A stretch of DNA of 11,734 nucleotides from JADYYB01 sp964402985 (GCA_964402985.1 CAYOET010000174.1:1-11734); one strand, 5' to 3'; shown: positions 1 through 5,559, counted from the stretch's first letter. Numbers and translations: made by a program. Notes: a model not told the origin generated them from the sequence alone.

Positions 1-297
1 GTCGACCTCGCGGATATTGGCGAGGAACTGGTTGCCGAGCCCCTCGCCCTTCGACGCGCCGCGGACGAGCCCCGCGATGTCGACGAAGAGGAGGCGCGTG
101 GGCACGATGCGCACCGACTTGCCGATCTCGGCGAGCTTGTCGAGGCGCGGGTCGGGCACGGCGACGTCGCCGGTGTTCGGTTCGATGGTGCAGAACGGAT
201 AGTTCGCGGCCTGCGCCGCGGAGGTGCGGGTCAGCGCGTTGAAGAGGGTCGACTTGCCGACGTTCGGCAGGCCGACGATGCCGCATTTGAAGCCCAT
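1..297 (-). CDS. ychF: Redox-regulated/ribosome-binding ATPase YchF, N-terminal part (cut by window edge)
   Basis: YchF (human OLA1 homologue) is an Obg-family P-loop protein that prefers ATP over GTP, binds ribosomes and is linked to stress responses. The 99 visible residues begin MGFKCGIVGLPNVGKST, the family's usual N-terminus with its Walker A motif GLPNVGKST at residues 9-17. They continue through YPFCTIEPN and the G3-like segment FVDIAGLVRGASKGEGLGN, and end at REVD, so about 270 residues lie outside the window. The ATG lies only 4 nt after the vapC stop. The 20 nt before it are pyrimidine-rich, with no Shine-Dalgarno sequence, which suggests translational coupling to vapC. In many alphaproteobacteria ychF directly follows pth; here a toxin-antitoxin module separates them. 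Identity is near certain; the coupling is inference. Confidence 0.97.
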   Translation of the reverse strand, partial: MGFKCGIVGLPNVGKSTLFNALTRTSAAQAANYPFCTIEPNTGDVAVPDPRLDKLAEIGKSVRIVPTRLLFVDIAGLVRGASKGEGLGNQFLANIREVD

Positions 298-301
298 GGG
301 A

Positions 302-742
302 TCAGCTCAGGAGGGGACGGATGTCGCGGTCGAAGGGGTTGAGGATCGTCAGGCCGTCTACCACACGACCGTCCTGCAGGTCCTCCGACAAGAAGTAGCG
401 GCAGCGCGCGAGGAGCGCGGCGGCCAGAAGCAGGCTGTCCCACCAGTCGTAGCCGGTTCGCGACTCGACCTCGAACGCGCGCGCGATCGTGTCGCCGTCG
501 AGCGGCGCGCGGCAGGTCGGGAGGAGGGCGGCGATGAAGGCGCGCGCCTCCTCGCGCCCAACAAGAAGCGACTTCCGCGTCAGCACGCGATAGCACTCGT
601 TGAGGCATTGCGGGCTGGTCACCATCGTCCCGGCGGCGAAGCTCGCCGCGATGAGGGTGCCGGCGCTAGCCCGCTTGCTCGGGTTTGCCGGATCGAGGCT
701 GTAGATCAAGAGGTTCGTGTCGACGAAGAGCAGGTCGGTCAT
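302..742 (-). CDS. vapC: VapC-type PIN-domain ribonuclease toxin (type II toxin-antitoxin)
   Basis: This 146-residue protein is a single PIN domain, the metal-dependent RNase fold of VapC toxins, which typically cut tRNA or rRNA when freed from antitoxin. The expected acidic residues are visible: D8 in LLFVDTNLLIY, E49 in CLNECYRVL, D102 in YDWWDSLLLAAA, and D121 in YFLSEDLQDGR. FVDTN at the start and LSEDLQDG near the end are typical of VapC, and the length is normal. The ATG at 742 was chosen because it puts FVDTN at residues 6-10. It lies inside the antitoxin codons for LYDRP, so the two genes overlap by 77 nt in different frames. Its ribosome binding site is weak, which fits coupling to antitoxin translation. 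The target RNA cannot be read from sequence. Confidence 0.93.
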   Translation of the reverse strand: MTDLLFVDTNLLIYSLDPANPSKRASAGTLIAASFAAGTMVTSPQCLNECYRVLTRKSLLVGREEARAFIAALLPTCRAPLDGDTIARAFEVESRTGYDWWDSLLLAAALLARCRYFLSEDLQDGRVVDGLTILNPFDRDIRPLLS

Positions 743-1226
743 ACAGCGACTCGCGTGTGGGAAGGTCCGCCGCGATGCCGGCATAGCCGGGACCGTCGAG
801 GAAGCGCTGGAGTGCCTGGCGCTGCTCGAGCGAGACGGAGATTGCGGTGGGCCGCGCGCGCTCGACGGCCAGCTGCTCGCCCATCCAGCGCGACAAGCTC
901 ATCCCGGCCTTGGCGGCTTCGACCCGCGCCCAGCGCGCGGTGGTTTCGTCGAGGGTGATGGTCAGGCTCGTCATGGTCGTCTCGTTGCGCTGCGTGCGGG
1001 CAGCGTTGAAGTCGGTGCGTGCTTGTTCCGCAAAGCCCGAGAAGTCAGTGGCGGGGGCCGGCACGGACGGCTCACCTTCACTGCCCGAGCGCGCCGGCGC
1101 TGCCACCGACCGCAGGCGTTCGAGCTTCGTGCCGATCCAGCGGGAAACGCTGGTGCCGGCCTTGGCCGCTTCCACGCGCGCCCACCCGGCAGTCGCCGAA
1201 TCGAGCGAAATGGTCACGTTCTTCAT
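666..1226 (-). CDS. Antitoxin with two tandem ribbon-helix-helix-like domains (VapB-like)
   Basis: This 186-residue protein is cognate to the VapC that follows and overlaps it. It contains the same N-terminal module twice. Residues 1-39 and 85-123 match at 24 of 39 positions and share the identical run WARVEAAKAG (15-24 and 99-108). The pattern (short strand TISLD/TITLD, helix, helix with SRW-G) suits ribbon-helix-helix DNA binding. A Pro/Ser/Ala-rich linker (40-84) joins the copies. Only the second copy is followed by the toxin-binding type tail, ending in RESLYDRPALRRHE. The second copy begins with an in-frame Met at residue 85 (ATG at 974) preceded by AACGAGACGACC, a weak ribosome site, so a 102-residue short form may also be made. 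The ATG at 1226 has GGAG 8 nt upstream. Ordinary VapB proteins have one such domain. The DNA-binding fold is inferred; the duplication is seen directly. Confidence 0.85.
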   Translation of the reverse strand: MKNVTISLDSATAGWARVEAAKAGTSVSRWIGTKLERLRSVAAPARSGSEGEPSVPAPATDFSGFAEQARTDFNAARTQRNETTMTSLTITLDETTARWARVEAAKAGMSLSRWMGEQLAVERARPTAISVSLEQRQALQRFLDGPGYAGIAADLPTRESLYDRPALRRHEPLDLQPRSGKPEQAG

Positions 1227-1240
1227 CTCACAGGCTCCGT

Positions 1241-1276
1241 GTTGCACGAATATCGTGTGCAACGCCAAACTGTCAA
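1241..1276 (-). promoter_or_regulatory. Promoter and palindromic operator candidate of the toxin-antitoxin operon
   Basis: In the 53-nt gap after the pth stop, the minus strand shows TTGACA (1271-1276), a 16-nt spacer and GATATT (1249-1254). The -10 lies inside an inverted repeat at 1241-1263 with outer arms GTTGCAC/GTGCAAC and an inner palindrome CACGA-TAT-TCGTG. A palindrome over the -10 just before an antitoxin gene is the usual place for autorepression by the antitoxin-toxin complex. Binding is inference. Confidence 0.65.
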
Positions 1277-1279
1277 GGG

Positions 1280-2005
1280 CTAGCGGGTGAACAACCTGCG
1301 GAGGCGAGCAAAAGGACCCTGATCAGGGCCCTCGGCAGTGGAACCTGTCTTTGGCGGCGGTTCGCCTGGTCCGTCCGGGCCTTTCTTCGGCGACGGTTTC
1401 TTCGGCGCCGGACTCCCGCCCTGGGCCTCGTCGTCGGGACCACGGGTCGCGGCGTGGAGGCGGTTGGCGAAACTGTTGTCCTCGCCCTTGACCAGCAGCG
1501 GGACGTTGTCCGCGATCGCGTCGATGAGCGGCACCAGCCATTTCTCGTCGGCCTTGGCGAAGTCGTGGAGCACATAGCCGTGGACGGCGTCGCGGTGCCC
1601 CGGGTGCCCGATGCCGATGCGCAGGCGCCGGAACTCGAGGCCGATGCTGCCGGCGACCGAGCGGATGCCGTTATGGCCCGCCGCCCCGCCACCGGTCTTG
1701 ATACGGGTCTTGCCGGCCGGCAGGTCGAGCTCGTCGTAGATCACCACGACATTGCCCGGCTCGAGCTTGTAGAAGCGCATCGCCTCGGCCACCGCGCGGC
1801 CGGAATCGTTCATGAAGGTCTGCGGCTTCATCAGCAGCACGCGGTCGCCGGCGATGTCGGCCTCGGCGACCTCGGACGAGAAATTCTTCTTCCACGCACC
1901 AAAACGCTGGCGCGCGTGAATGGCGTCGGCGATGCGAAAGCCGACGCTATGGCGGTGCTTGGAGTATTTCGGCCCCGGATTGCCGAGGCCGACGAGGAGC
2001 AGCAT
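1280..2005 (-). CDS. pth: Peptidyl-tRNA hydrolase
   Basis: Pth cleaves the ester bond of peptidyl-tRNAs that drop off the ribosome, recycling tRNA in the cytoplasm. The 241-residue protein starts MLLLVGLGNPG and carries the family residues: N9 in GLGNPG, catalytic H19 in HRHSVGF, the KPQTFMNDSG segment with N66, D91 in IYDELDLPAGK, and H111-N112 in GGAAGHNGIRS. The Asn that usually follows the catalytic His (RHN-G) is Ser here. About 55 residues after the catalytic domain form a Pro/Lys/Gly-rich basic tail, common in alphaproteobacterial Pth and longer than in E. coli. The gene follows rplY with a 30-nt gap, the usual rplY-pth pairing, so they are probably cotranscribed. The ATG at 2005 has AGGGAACAGG just upstream. 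Confidence 0.97.
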   Translation of the reverse strand: MLLLVGLGNPGPKYSKHRHSVGFRIADAIHARQRFGAWKKNFSSEVAEADIAGDRVLLMKPQTFMNDSGRAVAEAMRFYKLEPGNVVVIYDELDLPAGKTRIKTGGGAAGHNGIRSVAGSIGLEFRRLRIGIGHPGHRDAVHGYVLHDFAKADEKWLVPLIDAIADNVPLLVKGEDNSFANRLHAATRGPDDEAQGGSPAPKKPSPKKGPDGPGEPPPKTGSTAEGPDQGPFARLRRLFTR

Positions 2006-2035
2006 GACCTGTTCCCTGCGTTGGCAGGGGCGAGA

Positions 2036-2734
2036 TTACTTCTTCTCTTTGTCGCCACCAGCGGCCGGAGCAGCGGCAGCAGCCTCGCCGGCAGCAGCTT
2101 CGCCCTCGGCGGCCGGAGCGGACGCGGCGGCAGCAGCGGCGGCAGCGGCCTCGCGCGCCTCTTCCTTGACGCCGGCCGGAGCAGCGATCGTGGCGACGGT
2201 GAAGTCGCGGTCGATCGTGATCCTGGTGCCCTCGGGCAGAGCGATCTTGGAGATGTGCAGCGAGTCGTTGATGTCGAGGCCGGTGAGGTCGGCGGTGATG
2301 AACTCGGGAATCGCGTCGACCGGCACGTCGAGTTCGACGGTGTGGCGCACGATGTTCAGCACGCCGCCGCGCTTGATGCCCGGGGAGGCGACATCGTTGG
2401 TGAAGTGGACCGGCACCTCGACGCGGATGCGGGCGCCTTCGGCGACGCGCAGGAAGTCGACGTGGATCGGGAAATCGCGGACCGGGTCGAGCTGATAGTC
2501 GCGCGGCAGGACCCGGATCTTCTTGCCGTCGACCTCGATCGTGGCGAGGCGGGTGAAGAAGCCGCCGCCATTGATGCGCTGGTCGAGCATCTTGTAGGGG
2601 ACCTTGATGGCCAGCGGCGGCTCGTCCTCGCCGTAGATCACGGCCGGGATCATGCCCTCGCGGCGAGTCGCCCGAGCGCCGCCCTTGCCGGTGCGCTCAC
2701 GAAGTTCCGCCGAGAGCTCGTAGCTCGTGGCCAT
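2036..2734 (-). CDS. rplY: 50S ribosomal protein L25 (general stress protein Ctc type)
   Basis: L25 binds 5S rRNA in the large subunit. The 232-residue product is the long two-domain Ctc/TL5 form. Residues about 5-95 are the 5S rRNA-binding domain (ERTGKGGARATRREG, IPAVIYG, LPRDYQLDPV, IHVDFLRV). Residues about 96-188 are the C-terminal beta domain (GIKRGGVLNIVRH, LTGLDINDSLHIS, LPEGTR). The last 40 or so residues are an Ala/Glu-rich low-complexity tail ending DKEKK. The ATG at 2734 is preceded by GAGGAG with a 6-nt spacer, so the longer reading upstream is rejected. The gene has its own promoter and a hairpin in the leader. It is followed by pth. Confidence 0.97.
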   Translation of the reverse strand: MATSYELSAELRERTGKGGARATRREGMIPAVIYGEDEPPLAIKVPYKMLDQRINGGGFFTRLATIEVDGKKIRVLPRDYQLDPVRDFPIHVDFLRVAEGARIRVEVPVHFTNDVASPGIKRGGVLNIVRHTVELDVPVDAIPEFITADLTGLDINDSLHISKIALPEGTRITIDRDFTVATIAAPAGVKEEAREAAAAAAAAASAPAAEGEAAAGEAAAAAPAAGGDKEKK

Positions 2735-2757
2735 GGTCGTCTCCTCAGAATGGAAAG

Positions 2758-2774
2758 GGCCGTTAGAAACGGCC
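2758..2774 (-). promoter_or_regulatory. Hairpin in the rplY 5' leader
   Basis: A perfect 7-bp stem with a 3-nt loop (minus strand GGCCGTT-TCT-AACGGCC) lies 23 nt before the rplY start, between its predicted transcription start and the ribosome binding site, and is followed by CTTTCC. It could be an L25 autoregulation site or a weak attenuator. The stem is seen; a role is inference. Confidence 0.5.
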
Positions 2775-2813
2775 AAAGCCGCGGCTCCCGAAGGTGCACA
2801 GCGGCTCGCGGCC

Positions 2814-2841
2814 TTATAGACAAGGTGCCACGCCGAGGCAA
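2814..2841 (-). promoter_or_regulatory. Sigma-70-type promoter of rplY-pth
   Basis: The minus strand reads TTGCCT (2836-2841), a 16-nt spacer, then CTATAA (2814-2819) followed by GGCCGC; read as TATAAG the spacer is 17. The start would be near 2806, giving a leader of about 72 nt. The prs promoter has the same layout, including GGCCGC right after the -10. Confidence 0.55.
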
Positions 2842-2857
2842 GGCGGATTTCCGCCCG

Positions 2858-3772
2858 CTATTTGCGGCTGGTGAGCAGAATGCGGTTGCCGGCTGGATCG
2901 GCCGTGAAGATTCCCACTTCGGCCGCGAGAACCTTGATTCCCGCCGTTTCAAGGCGGCCACGGGTGGCCTCGAGGTCGCCCGGGGATGGGTAGTCGATCT
3001 GGAAGTGGCGGAGGCCCGCCGATCCGGCCGAGGCCTGGGGCGCGCCGACGCCGTTCCAGGTGTTGAAGGCGACGATGTGCGGCACGGAGCCGGGCAGGGT
3101 GACGTCGCCCATCTGGATGGTGCGCGCCTGGAACTGCTCGGCGAAGCCGATGAGGTCGCGATAGAAGCCCATCGCCGCGTCGAGGTCGGAGACGTGAACG
3201 TGGACGTGGCCCACCCGCGTTCCGGCCGGCAGCGGAACGTTGAAGTCCTCGTCCGGCTTGAGCTCGCCGAGCACGGAGCGGACGTCGAGCGGGTCGCGGC
3301 CCGAATGCGGCTTGCTGTCCGCGGTGATCGCGCCATAGGTGCGGCCGTCGCTGACGAAGCGGCCGCGCTGCGGCGTCTCGAAGGTGATCTCGATCCCGTT
3401 GCCGTCGGGATCCCAGAGATAGGTCGTCTCGGTCACCAGATGATCGGTCGGCGAGTTCTGGAAGCGGGCGGTGAAGAGCCGGGCCAGCACGCGCGCAAGG
3501 TCGGCGCGCCGGGGAACGTGGATGGCGACGTGGTAGAGGCCGCTCGTCCGTTTCACCACAGGGCGCGCCGCGTCGGGGAAGAGGACGATGAGCGGCTTCC
3601 CGCCCGCGCCGAGAGTGATCTCGGTCGGCGTGCGGCTGAGCAGCGTCAGCCCGACGAGGTCGCGCCAGACGACCAGCGCGCGGTCGCCGTCGGTGACCGA
3701 AAGATGCACCGGGCCGAGCGTGGTGTCGGCGGGGGCGAGGCCGGGCTTCGGCTCGATGATGTTCTGCAGCAT
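2858..3772 (-). CDS. Two-domain VOC family protein, probable catechol 2,3-dioxygenase-like (CatE type)
   Basis: This 304-residue protein has two vicinal-oxygen-chelate (glyoxalase/extradiol dioxygenase) domains, residues about 18-135 and 186-302. The architecture matches ring-cleaving enzymes like B. subtilis CatE: LGPVHLSVTD, LYHVAIHVP, the DHLVTETTYLWDPDGNGIEIT segment, LPAGTRVGHVHVHVSD, and PHIVAFNTWNGVG. The first domain keeps a possible His-His-Glu metal set (H23, H81, E128). In the second domain H189 and H232 remain, but the usual Glu after DP-GN is lost (DPAGNRILL). Which site binds metal is therefore uncertain. It lies 20 nt after doxX in the same direction and is surely cotranscribed, repeating the catD-catE pairing. 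The ATG at 3772 has AAGGG upstream. The substrate is inferred from context; other glyoxalase-type functions are possible. Confidence 0.85.
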   Translation of the reverse strand: MLQNIIEPKPGLAPADTTLGPVHLSVTDGDRALVVWRDLVGLTLLSRTPTEITLGAGGKPLIVLFPDAARPVVKRTSGLYHVAIHVPRRADLARVLARLFTARFQNSPTDHLVTETTYLWDPDGNGIEITFETPQRGRFVSDGRTYGAITADSKPHSGRDPLDVRSVLGELKPDEDFNVPLPAGTRVGHVHVHVSDLDAAMGFYRDLIGFAEQFQARTIQMGDVTLPGSVPHIVAFNTWNGVGAPQASAGSAGLRHFQIDYPSPGDLEATRGRLETAGIKVLAAEVGIFTADPAGNRILLTSRK

Positions 3773-3792
3773 TTGGAACGACCCTTGTCGGA

Positions 3793-4167
3793 CTAGAGGC
3801 CGAGGCTCGGCCAATAGCCCCAGAGGATGAAGAGCGCGAGGGCGAGCAGGATCAAATTGGCGATCAGCGTCTGCTGCGTCTCCCCGCGCATCGCGTGGAG
3901 GCCGATGGCAAGGACCTGGATGATCCCGAAACCGAGGGCGGCGAGCGGGGTCAGCCAGGGAAGGATGCCGGTTGCAGACGGCAGGATGAGACCGACCGCG
4001 GCGGCGAGTTCGGCGACTCCGACAAAGCGGGTCAGGGCGGGCGGGTAGTCGCCCGGCCATTTCATCATCGCCGCCAGATCCGGGATCGGCCGGAAGGTCT
4101 TCATGAAGCCCGCAAAGCCACTCGCCAAGGCGAGCAGGATTTGTGCGATCCACAGTGCAATGATCAT
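3793..4167 (-). CDS. DoxX-family membrane protein (CatD-like)
   Basis: A 124-residue inner-membrane protein with four hydrophobic segments: residues about 1-21, 47-63, 70-91 and 100-121. Length, topology and features such as the conserved Phe-rich first loop (GFAGFMKTFRP) and FVGVAELAAAVGLILP fit the DoxX/DoxD-like small membrane protein family. Members often accompany oxidoreductases and thiol or quinone stress genes. It is the first gene of a two-gene operon with the VOC dioxygenase and is divergent from HxlR regulator 1, with 150 nt between the start codons used here. In B. subtilis the DoxX member CatD precedes the dioxygenase CatE. The biochemical role of DoxX proteins is poorly known, so only family is assigned. 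The ATG at 4167 has a modest GGGG ribosome site. Confidence 0.88.
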   Translation of the reverse strand: MIIALWIAQILLALASGFAGFMKTFRPIPDLAAMMKWPGDYPPALTRFVGVAELAAAVGLILPSATGILPWLTPLAALGFGIIQVLAIGLHAMRGETQQTLIANLILLALALFILWGYWPSLGL

Positions 4168-4233
4168 CGACGGCCCCGCTGCCCTACGCGCCGACCCGGC
4201 GCCGCTGGCGTTTTCTGTCCATCGCGCCGGCAG

Positions 4234-4271
4234 TTGAAGAGACCGCGCGCCATGGTTATCTTACGTAACCA
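4234..4271. promoter_or_regulatory. Divergent control region with dyad operator candidate (doxX / hxlR1)
   Basis: An inverted repeat TGGTTA-N7-TAACCA (4253-4271) lies between the divergent doxX and hxlR1 genes. Its core is the 17-mer GGTTATCTTACGTAACC (4254-4270), containing the 8-bp palindrome TTACGTAA. A possible rightward promoter is TTGAAG (4234-4239), 17 nt, TATCTT (4257-4262), placing the -10 inside the dyad, as for an autorepressed regulator. A third GGTTA follows at 4273. Promoter assignment is tentative. Confidence 0.45.
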
Positions 4272-4303
4272 AGGTTAGGTAGGGGAACTGAGCCCCATGC
4301 CGC

Positions 4304-4310
4304 AAGGAGG
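4304..4310 (+). promoter_or_regulatory. Strong ribosome binding site that favours a TTG start for hxlR1
   Basis: AAGGAGG is followed by 7 nt and TTG (4318). The nearest in-frame ATG (4297) is upstream of this site and has only AGGGG at an 11-nt distance. The same arrangement recurs in the paralogue near 5546. Confidence 0.55.
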
Positions 4311-4317
4311 CACATCC

Positions 4318-4755
4318 TTGAAACCAGCGAAGATCCATCTGCCGAGCGACTGCCGCCCGATCAACGAGGTCCTGTCGCGCATCGGCGACAAATGGACGGT
4401 GCTGGTGGTCAGCCTCCTCGGCCAGGAGAGCAAGCGATTCAGCGAGCTTCGCCGCTCGATCGGCGGCATCTCGCAGCGCATGTTGACGCTGACCCTCCGC
4501 GGGCTCGAGCGCGACGGCCTCGTCACGCGCACCGTGTTCCCGACCATCCCGCCGCGCGTCGACTACGAGCTGACCGATCTCGGCCGCTCGCTTCTGCCGC
4601 AGGTGATGGGGGTGGTGCGCTGGGCGCAGGAGAACCAGGACGCGATCGAGGCTGCGCGGGTCGGGTACGACAACGCCGCCGCCAAGACCGAAGCCAAGGA
4701 GCTCCGCAGGACCGCGGCAGGAGCAAATGGCCGTCGCCGGGTAGCGGCGGCCTAA
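4318..4755 (+). CDS. HxlR/DUF24-family transcriptional regulator 1
   Basis: A winged helix-turn-helix regulator of the HxlR (MarR/DUF24) family, 145 residues from TTG at 4318. Family signatures are DCRPINEVLSRIGDKWTVLVV, RFSELRRSIGGISQRMLTLTLRGLERDGLV (recognition helix region) and PPRVDYELTDLG (wing). C12 aligns with the N-terminal Cys that makes YodB, CatR and HypR thiol-based sensors of quinones, diamide or hypochlorite. The TTG start is preferred for its AAGGAGG site and because it gives the family's normal short N-terminus; ATG at 4297, adding MPQGGTS, is the alternative. It is divergent from doxX-VOC, which it probably represses. The Ala/Arg-rich C-terminal tail (about 118-145) exceeds the paralogue's in charge. 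Family certain, effector and target inferred. Confidence 0.92.
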   Translation: MKPAKIHLPSDCRPINEVLSRIGDKWTVLVVSLLGQESKRFSELRRSIGGISQRMLTLTLRGLERDGLVTRTVFPTIPPRVDYELTDLGRSLLPQVMGVVRWAQENQDAIEAARVGYDNAAAKTEAKELRRTAAGANGRRRVAAA

Positions 4756-4770
4756 GTCGCGTCACCACCC

Positions 4771-4794
4771 AACCTCCCCCTCGAGGGGGAGGTT
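4771..4794. terminator. Perfect 24-nt palindrome between convergent genes, probable bidirectional terminator
   Basis: Arms AACCTCCCCC and GGGGGAGGTT (10 bp) flank TCGA, which is itself palindromic. It sits between the convergent stops of hxlR1 (4755) and the flavin reductase (4831). The stem is very stable, but there is no long T-run on either strand, so efficiency is uncertain. Similar CTCCCCCTCGAGGGGGAG elements are common between alphaproteobacterial genes, so it may be a dispersed repeat. Confidence 0.6.
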
Positions 4795-4830
4795 AAGAAG
4801 GCAACGGTCGAGCCTTCGAATCGCCAGAGA

Positions 4831-5478
4831 TCAGGCGGCGGCCGCTTCGACCTCGATGTCGGGGATGGTGTGATGCGCCGGGACCAGCAGCGGTACCGCA
4901 CGCTGATCCTCGCGGGCGGCCTTCAGCACGTAGGCCCACCAGGTCAGCTGATTGAGAAGATCCCCGGCCGATTGCTGCAGGAACTCGAAGGACTCCAGCG
5001 TCTTCCCCTCGTTCTTCACGGCGAGATAGACCGGCGCCTGAATATGGACGCCGACGCGGATCGGGGCCATCTGCAGTTCGACCGCGTTGAGCCGGAGCTG
5101 CTCGATCGAGCGGGCGCCGCCGGCGCCGCCATAGCCGACGAAGGCGACCGGCTTCCGGTTCCACTCCTTGTACGCGTAGTCGAGGGCGTTCTTGAGGACG
5201 GCGGCCGGGCCGCGATTGTACTCGGCGGCGATGATGATGAAGCCGTCGAGGCTGTCGATCTTCTTCTGCCAGCGGAGGGCGACCTCGTTCTGGGTGGGTG
5301 CCCACGCCGGCGCGCCGGCTTCGTCGAAGAGCGGCATCGGATAGTCGCGAAGGTCGAGCACCTCGACCTCGATCTCCGGACGCTGCCGGGCGAGGTTGGC
5401 GATCCATGCGGCGGGGGTCTCGCTGAACCGGCCCGGGCGGGTCGTCCCGACGATCACTGCGATTCTAGGCTTGGCCAT
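4831..5478 (-). CDS. NADPH-dependent FMN reductase family protein (flavodoxin-like quinone/azo reductase)
   Basis: A 215-residue soluble flavoprotein of the NADPH_dep_red family. Such enzymes use NAD(P)H and FMN to reduce flavins, quinones, azo dyes or chromate. Visible motifs are the FMN phosphate loop GTTRPGR (11-17) after strand RIAVIV, AAEYNRGPAAVLKNALD (84-100), and GYGGAGGARS (115-124) contacting the flavin ring. Length is slightly above the family norm because of a C-terminal extension of about 30 residues ending in acidic/Ala-rich sequence. The ATG at 5478 gives the standard MAKPRIAVIVG start, with GGGAG 10 nt upstream. It is divergent from HxlR regulator 2, which probably controls it, as YodB controls azoreductase in Bacillus. 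Substrate is unknown. Confidence 0.92.
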   Translation of the reverse strand: MAKPRIAVIVGTTRPGRFSETPAAWIANLARQRPEIEVEVLDLRDYPMPLFDEAGAPAWAPTQNEVALRWQKKIDSLDGFIIIAAEYNRGPAAVLKNALDYAYKEWNRKPVAFVGYGGAGGARSIEQLRLNAVELQMAPIRVGVHIQAPVYLAVKNEGKTLESFEFLQQSAGDLLNQLTWWAYVLKAAREDQRAVPLLVPAHHTIPDIEVEAAAA

Positions 5479-5497
5479 CTTGGAATGCTCCCGAGTC

Positions 5498-5514
5498 GGT
5501 ATAAGATTGTGACC
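5498..5514. promoter_or_regulatory. Dyad operator candidate between the flavin reductase and hxlR2
   Basis: GGTATAAGATTGTGACC is a 17-mer of the form GGT-N11-ACC, as at 4254-4270 in the other divergent region. It ends 45 nt before the hxlR2 TTG; the first ends 47 nt before the hxlR1 TTG. A -10-like TATAAG (5500-5505) lies inside it. A second GTGACC occurs at 5527-5532. Arms are short, so this is tentative. Confidence 0.35.
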
Positions 5515-5545
5515 AGCACTATATGAGTGACCGAGAAAATGGCTC

Positions 5546-5552
5546 AAGGAGG
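5546..5552 (+). promoter_or_regulatory. Strong ribosome binding site that favours a TTG start for hxlR2
   Basis: AAGGAGG, then 7 nt, then TTG (5560): the same geometry as in hxlR1. The in-frame ATG at 5539 and GTG at 5527 lie upstream and lack a clear ribosome site. Confidence 0.55.
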
Positions 5553-5559
5553 CACTTCT

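Noticed and set aside
302..1226. Recent horizontal insertion of the toxin-antitoxin module with element ends
   Set aside because: I saw no terminal repeats, target duplication or transposase around it, and its base composition looks like its neighbours. Its position between pth and ychF is noted, but transfer is not supported by the sequence.
1019..3796. A 925-codon open frame on the plus strand
   Set aside because: It runs antisense through the antitoxin, pth, rplY and the VOC gene, all with clear family motifs. It is a long stop-free shadow caused by high GC content.
3773..4153. Extension of the VOC frame upstream to 4153
   Set aside because: It overlaps doxX in another frame, and the VOC gene has its own ATG at 3772 with a ribosome site; the upstream residues are Arg/Pro-rich with no family match.
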